Source: Mayfieldus sp038317345 (lineage in GTDB: Bacteria > Actinomycetota > Thermoleophilia > Solirubrobacterales > 70-9). From it: a DNA stretch of 16,869 nucleotides. The stretch lies in contig JBBQBH010000057.1 of NCBI GenBank assembly GCA_038317345.1, forward strand, positions 1 through 16,869. Reading direction: 5' to 3'. Below the pieces are notes generated by a model. The model had not been told where the DNA came from. It made no database searches and saw only the letters and a program-made list of their open reading frames with translations. Shown here piece by piece: positions 13,600-16,869 of the stretch. The position numbers and the translations under genes are program-made. The first letter of the stretch is position 1. Each line of letters begins with the position of its first letter.

Positions 13600-14162
13600 T
13601 CACGGACTTGTGGACGTCACGGAGATCGAGGCACACATCTTCCTCAGGTGCTCTTCGAGCGTGAAGCCTGCAACGTCGAGGGCGTGGGCTACCGTCATTT
13701 GTTTGAGCCGATTTCCGTGCCTGAACCAGGCGGTCGCGCAGATTACAGCCGCTGCGGTTTTGTCGATGTCGGCAAGAACGTGATCTGCCATCTCCAGGAG
13801 ATCCCAAGCCCTTCATGCTCGCGGGAACCGAGATCTGGCGCTTTTACATCTTCAACGTCCTCGCGAAACGCTCGGAGGACTTCCAGCAGATCCACAACCA
13901 ATCCCCCAGGGTTCCCCACCGTCCCCCGACGCGAATACATGGCGATCAGCTGATCCGCTTGTGTTCTGTAGGCGCTGTTGAGTGGAAGCAGGCGGTACGC
14001 CGCGGCGATCGTTCGAGTGCAGAGTCGTTGCACGGCGCGGGTTGTCTGGGCGTTGGCGCCTGACAAATCGTCGTGCTCTGTGCTCTTTCGGAGGTCGGCG
14101 TATCGCGTGTCAAGCGCGTCGAGCTGATGATTGAAGGGGTCCGAGTGTTTATCTCGCGACAT
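13600..14162 (-). pseudogene. Broken gene of an unnamed helical protein family, interrupted by repeat R4
   Basis: From the ATG at 14162 the frame reads MSRDKHSDPFNHQLDALDTR, then QRLCTRTIAAAYRLLPLNSA, YRTQADQLIAMY and GTVGNPGGLVVDLLEVLRAF, losing similarity near 13825. A second frame then carries DLLEMADHVLADIDKTAAAV-I. After 69 bases made of repeat R4, the same frame resumes AGFTLEEHLRKMCASI and stops at 13600. From memory, intact relatives read 'FLEMA-HLL----DAAAVIAGSVLEEHLRKLC' without interruption and go on to a C-terminal RNKAAHG-type helix that is absent here. The gene is thus hit by a frameshift, an internal repeat and 3' loss. Its function is not known; the C-terminal style suggests a HEPN-like helical domain, which is an inference. 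Confidence 0.6.
13672..13740 (+). repeat. Dispersed repeat family, copy R4, inside a gene
   Basis: The invariant core lies at 13689-13712, preceded by GTCGAGGGCGTGGGCTA (compare R2, CTCGAGGCCCGTGGGCTA) and followed by TTCCGTGCCTGA as in R3. Judged by where the host gene's family-like sequence breaks (AAAVI before, AGFTLEEHL after), the inserted stretch is 69 bases, a multiple of three, and leaves the local frame open. This is the shortest copy and the best guide to the minimal unit. Confidence 0.7.
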
Positions 14163-14193
14163 CCGCCCTAACGGCCCGCACCCGCTTCCTCGT

Positions 14194-14450
14194 GAGGCTG
14201 TCGCAGCCTCGCGTGAAGGCGAGAGCCGAGCTTGGTTCCACGAAGTTCGGGCTGATCGCTGCGCTGAACCAATACGCGGTGGCCTACCGTCATTTGTTTG
14301 AGCCGATCCTCGTGCGTGGTTCGAGGGTGTCGCCGCTGTGAGAGGCCTGACCAGCCGTTTCGACTGGGGCTGCGAACAGGAGGCGCGCCGCTCCTTTGCA
14401 TGGACAGGGGAAGCGACGGCCTCGCTTCTGCTTTTCCACCGGGCAGGAGC
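14194..14450 (+). repeat. Dispersed repeat family, copy R5 (long form)
   Basis: The core lies at 14284-14307. The left part begins with GAGGC-TGTCGCA-GCCTC (a perfect 5-bp hairpin, 14194-14210), then CTCGC-GTGAAG-GCGAG, TGGTTCCACGAAG and CCAAT, as in R1. The right part (CGTGCGTGG-TCGA, TTCGACT, GCTGCGAACAG, TTTGCATGGA) follows R2 and ends near a tRNA-3'-end-like sequence. The GAGGCTGTCGCA at its left edge equals the left end of elements A and B, but the 173-bp body present in copy A is absent here. Confidence 0.7.
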
Positions 14451-14473
14451 GCTCACGCCTCGCCGCGGTAACT

Positions 14474-14516
14474 CCAGGGGTCGAAAGGTCACTGGTTCAA
14501 ATCCAGCCGCCCCGAC
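14474..14516 (+). other. tRNA 3'-end-like sequence (T-arm and acceptor strand)
   Basis: AGGTC-A-CTGG-TTCAAAT-CCAG (14486-14506) looks like a variable loop plus T-arm. It is followed by an acceptor-like strand CGCCCCG and discriminator A (14508-14515), similar to tRNA-Pro ends. The outermost T-stem pair is A-C, and no anticodon arm, D-arm or 5' acceptor strand is found, so it is a fragment or mimic. The antisense peptide GAAGFEPVTFRP is the familiar shadow of such ends. Confidence 0.4.
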
Positions 14517-14590
14517 TACTCGAGAAGCCGCTTTCTGAAGCGGTCCCTTTGGGTTCAATGCCGGCGCTGTACCTTCTCTTCAAGCCGTCG

Positions 14591-14643
14591 TGGTACCGCC
14601 GTTGGTACCAGCAGATCAAACTCCACGGGAAGCGCTCCCGTGG
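14591..14643. other. Two adjacent perfect inverted repeats
   Basis: TGGTACC (14591-14597) pairs with GGTACCA (14604-14610) across six bases. Twelve bases later CCACGGGA (14623-14630) pairs with TCCCGTGG (14636-14643) across AGCGC. Neither is followed by a T-run, so a simple terminator is unlikely; a structured transcript or a pair of operators is possible. Confidence 0.5.
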
Positions 14644-14916
14644 CCTTGCAGGGCATATCGGTCCCGGCAGCGCTGATGCCCGCACCGCTGCGAGCCGAGC
14701 CACTGGTGCAGCGTCGGCTTATCCGGCCGTTGCTTCTGCTGCCATCCTCGTCCGCCCGCCATTCCTTCCTGGCCGCTTCGCTCTTAGCAGCACTTTGAGC
14801 AGATCGCCGACTTCTCGATCATGGACTCCAGCGGCGAGATGACGCCGTCGGCTGCTGCTTCGGGCCGGAACGGAAGGAGGAGCGGGCCCGGCGCGAGTGG
14901 GGACTGCCGGACATTG

Positions 14917-14958
14917 TGCAAACGAGGATTGGAACGATGCAAACGAGGATTGGAACGA
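14917..14958 (+). repeat. Exact 21-bp tandem duplication
   Basis: The unit TGCAAACGAGGATTGGAACG plus A occurs twice in a row (14917-14937, 14938-14958) without a difference. In one plus frame it reads ANEDWND/ANEDWNE. Exact identity implies a recent slippage duplication or a maintained site. Confidence 0.8.
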
Positions 14959-15076
14959 GGAGCAGGCCATGGGGCGTCCGGTCCACACCGCTCAGGCCGG
15001 CCGTGGCCAACGATGTCACACCTGGTCGGGGGGCGGGGAGGGCGCACCGCGGGCTGGTGACGATAATGTGGGTTCG

Positions 15077-15448
15077 ATGGACGAAGGCCTTCCGATCGCC
15101 TACCAAGTGCTGGACGAGGGCATTGCGGTCTACGCCTCGGATGGCGAGCAGGTGGGAACGGTCGACCACGTCGTCTCGGCTCCCTCGGAAGACATCTTTC
15201 ACGGAATCGTGATGAGCGCCGGGGGAGGCCGGCGCTTCGTGGCCGCCGACCAGGTCGCCTCGCTGCACGAGCACGGGGTGGACCTGCGTATCGATGCCGC
15301 GGCGGCTGCGGCGCTCCCCGAGCCGCATGGCGGCGCGGCGGTCTGGCGCGACCGCGACCCGGGCGTCAAGCCAAGCCGCTGGACGCACATCCTGGACATG
15401 ATGAGCGGCGCGAATCCGCGCCGGCGGGACTGGACCGAGGAGGACTAG
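15077..15448 (+). CDS. PRC-barrel / DUF2171-like protein
   Basis: The 123-residue soluble product opens MDEGLPIAYQVLDEGIAVYA and continues SDGEQVGTVDHVVSAPSEDI, FHGIVMSAGGGRRFVAADQV and LHEHGVDLRIDAAAAAALPE. It ends in a variable tail with WRDRDPGVKPSRWTHILDMM. The 'V-A-DGE-VG-VD-V------FhGIVh' pattern is the small beta-barrel of PRC-barrel and DUF2171 proteins, which are found in cytoplasmic stress-linked or adaptor proteins of actinobacteria. The ATG at 15077 is chosen because family similarity begins there. The frame is open upstream through the tandem repeat but has no family character, and the ribosome site is weak (GGTGAC about 17 bases away). No operon partner is present; element B follows 128 bases downstream. 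Function is not established for the family. Confidence 0.8.
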   Translation: MDEGLPIAYQVLDEGIAVYASDGEQVGTVDHVVSAPSEDIFHGIVMSAGGGRRFVAADQVASLHEHGVDLRIDAAAAAALPEPHGGAAVWRDRDPGVKPSRWTHILDMMSGANPRRRDWTEED

Positions 15449-15576
15449 ACAACCCCGACGCGCTGCCGCCGGTCTGCTCCGGCAGACAAGGCGACCGGGG
15501 CACACCGCGCCGCCGGTGACTCGACTGTCGGGGCGACGATCGCGGCCACGCGGGTTCGCTCCCGCTTCTCGGAGGC

Positions 15577-15748
15577 TGTCGCACAAACCCAAAGTGAGGC
15601 CGTGAGAGCTCGTGGCAGGCCTCTTTAGAAACGGGATGACGGTCGCTTCATCCGGTGCCTACTCCTGGAACTGGTCGATGTCTCGCCGGCCGCTGAAGCC
15701 GCATCAGCATGCGTAGGGGTACCTCTTGCTCGCGGCCTTTGTGCGACA
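15577..15748. repeat. 172-bp element with terminal inverted repeats, copy B
   Basis: It begins TGTCGCACAAA and ends TTTGTGCGACA, and is nearly identical to copy A at 903-1075 in the same orientation. Its outer flanks, TCCCGCTTCTCGGAGG on the left and CCCTCCGCGCCGAGCGGGA on the right, are also partly complementary. No R-family core lies next to it, unlike copy A. There is no coding capacity for a transposase. Confidence 0.8.
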
Positions 15749-15835
15749 CCCTCCGCGCCGAGCGGGAGTCCTACTCCGCGTTTACGTTGACGAAGGCACT
15801 CGCCTGATAACAGCCTTGCGCGGGTCGGCCTGATC

Positions 15836-16096
15836 TCAGCCGTTTGCGGGCTCAAGCACCGTCAGGGACTCGCGCCACTTCGGGTCGATCTGATCCAGGC
15901 GGGCCACGACTTCTTTCCTGGCCCCCTCGAGATCGACGATGTGCCCTCCTACCTCAACCGAAGCGAAGCCCTCACTCGGAGTTCCACCAGTGCTTGCCGA
16001 AACATCGAACCACTCGTCGAGCTCGGAGAGGAGCTCGCCGGCACGCTCGGCGGCCGCAGCGTTCGCGGGGGCCAGGGCCACAAGATGACCGGGCAT
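15836..16096 (-). CDS. Small acidic protein of unknown function
   Basis: From the ATG at 16096 the frame encodes 86 residues: MPGHLVALAPANAAAAERAG, ELLSELDEWFDVSASTGGTP, SEGFASVEVGGHIVDLEGAR, KEVVARLDQIDPKWRESLTV and LEPANG. It is acidic and soluble, with two amphipathic helices around a short glycine-rich strand region, and has no signal or membrane segment. AGGT lies nine bases upstream of this ATG. The frame stays open to 16360, but the upstream part is Arg/Pro/Cys-rich and looks non-coding. The family is not recognised. The hemolysin-III gene ends 239 bases upstream on the same strand, too far to claim an operon. The gap between them (16097-16334) shows nothing further. Confidence 0.6.
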   Translation of the reverse strand: MPGHLVALAPANAAAAERAGELLSELDEWFDVSASTGGTPSEGFASVEVGGHIVDLEGARKEVVARLDQIDPKWRESLTVLEPANG

Positions 16097-16334
16097 GAGC
16101 TGAAACCTAGCGGGTGGCCTGGGGCGGCGATCCAGGCGGACCTGCTTGCCACCAAGCAGCCCCGCCTGGCATTGGAAGGAGCAATCGTGTGCGGGCGCTA
16201 CTCCTCCTCGCGCAAAGCAACAGTCCGCGCCCGGTCGCTCGAGGCATCGCTCGCTGCCCGCTGGAGAGGAAAGCGGCTGTGGGCGCGTGCGCGGGTCCGG
16301 CCGCTCAATGACGGGGCCGCCAGACCGTCTCGGA

Positions 16335-16869
16335 TCAACCGCCTGCGGCAGGCAGTCCATAGAGGGCTAGCGCGAGATATAGCGCGCCAAGCGCAGCAAC
16401 GATTAGGGCATGAAAGACCTCGTGGTAGGCGAAGACGCCCGGCCAGGGGTTGGGACGTCGAAGCGCGTAGGCGGCCCCACCTGTGGCACTCAAGGCGCCG
16501 GCCAGGAGAATCAAAGAGATGCCAGCCAGTCCCAATCGCTCGATCAGCTGGGGAAGGACCGGCAGCGAAAGCAGCGCAACCGCGGCGTAGGCGGCGGCGG
16601 TGAGTGGCTTGGGCACGTCGATCCAAAGCAGATTCAGTGCGACCCCCAGCAGCGCCGCCCCCCACATCGCGGCAAGGATCAGCTGGGCCAGGGTGCCGTG
16701 AAGAATGAGCAGCGCGAAAGCGCTGTAGCTGGCTGCGATCAAGACCAAGATCATCGAGTGATCCAGCCTTCGCATCCGACGCCGCGCCTCCGGTGACCAC
16801 GTCACCCGGTGATAGAGCGCGCTGACGCCTAGCAGGGCCGAGACCGCTGCCGCGTAGATCCCCGCCGCT
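16335..16869 (-). CDS. Hemolysin III / PAQR-family membrane protein, 5' end outside the window
   Basis: The frame runs in from the right edge as AAGIYAAAVSALLGVSALYH, RVTWSPEARRRMRRLDHSMI, and so on to GALYLALALYGLPAAGG and a TGA at 16335-16337, about 177 residues in all. Family markers are SALYH, RRLDHSMI and the last-helix YHEVFHALIV; their His and Asp residues form the metal site of PAQR/hemolysin-III proteins. About six hydrophobic helices are visible (LVLIAASYSAFALLILHG, LILAAMWGAALLGVALNLLW and others). These integral membrane proteins are thought to be ceramidase- or lipid-hydrolase-like; the 'hemolysin' name is historical. An in-frame GTG at 16805 exists, but conserved sequence continues beyond it, so it is not the start. 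Confidence 0.85.
   Translation of the reverse strand, partial: AAGIYAAAVSALLGVSALYHRVTWSPEARRRMRRLDHSMILVLIAASYSAFALLILHGTLAQLILAAMWGAALLGVALNLLWIDVPKPLTAAAYAAVALLSLPVLPQLIERLGLAGISLILLAGALSATGGAAYALRRPNPWPGVFAYHEVFHALIVAALGALYLALALYGLPAAGG

Larger units (their letters stand above)
14517..15076. other. Gene-free interval with hairpins and a tandem repeat
   Basis: No convincing protein is seen. Open frames exist on both strands but show no recognisable domain and have no ribosome site. A plus-strand stretch near 14788-14850 (FEQIADFSIMDSSGEMTPSA) could be a gene remnant, but its family is not known. The interval holds two perfect inverted repeats (14591-14643) and a 21-bp tandem repeat (14917-14958), then leads into the DUF2171 gene. 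Confidence 0.5.

Noticed and set aside
1077..14450. R repeats as a CRISPR array
   Set aside because: Copies are hundreds to thousands of bases apart with genes between them, and no regular spacers or cas genes are present.
13743..14558. 271-codon minus-strand frame containing GAAGFEPVTFRP
   Set aside because: The first half runs over repeat R5 and a tRNA-3'-like end, a known kind of false gene; only the part from the ATG at 14162 looks like protein.

Overview
The window is GC-rich, soil-actinobacterium-like DNA. It uses GTG starts and AGGAGG ribosome sites, and it carries families common in Solirubrobacterales/Thermoleophilia: several NTF2/SnoaL folds, SRPBCC proteins, a PRC-barrel/DUF2171 protein and a GH30 enzyme. 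The lineage is an inference from protein style; no rRNA or other phylogenetic marker is present. The window looks like an accessory region, with a few intact genes separated by gene remnants and several kinds of repeat.

Layout. 1-469 (minus): a GST N-domain-like protein followed by a truncated SnoaL-like gene. 530-1350: a frameshifted DDE transposase tail, a 173-bp element with terminal inverted repeats (copy A), repeat copy R1 and a SnoaL pseudogene. 1890-3310: an AHSA1-type SRPBCC gene, a small lipoprotein with an in-frame stop just after its ideal start, and the tail of a GNAT acetyltransferase. 3486-4898: a secreted 470-residue protein of visibly lower GC. 4899-5775: no gene, repeat copy R2. 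5776-7813: a compact trio of a CDP-alcohol phosphatidyltransferase, a four-helix membrane protein and a membrane-anchored SRPBCC protein. 7854-8417: repeat R3 and a SnoaL-like gene whose expected start codon is ATC. 8603-10723: a large secreted lipase-like alpha/beta-hydrolase. 10733-11668: wreckage made of a haloalkane dehalogenase 5' stub, a tRNA-Arg 3' fragment and a TetR tail. 11787-13391 (minus): a secreted GH30 glycosidase. 13600-14520: a broken gene interrupted by repeat R4, then repeat R5 and a tRNA-3'-end-like sequence. 14520-15076: no gene, hairpins and a 21-bp tandem repeat. 15077-16869: a DUF2171 gene, element copy B, a small unknown gene and a hemolysin-III-family gene running off the end.

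The strongest unexplained signal is a dispersed repeat (R1-R5). All five copies lie in the same orientation and share a 24-bp AT-rich core that is identical in every copy, embedded in GC-rich DNA with variable modular flanks. One copy (R4) sits inside a gene and adds 23 codons without changing the local reading frame. A second, unrelated element (A and B) has TGTCGCACAAA terminal inverted repeats; copy A lies at the left edge of an R repeat. Together with tRNA 3' fragments and truncated genes, this points to repeated insertion and recombination.

Several genes carry single-base lesions: frameshifts in four, an in-frame TAG, and start positions reading ATC or CTG. These are either real decay or sequence error, and reads would be needed to tell which.
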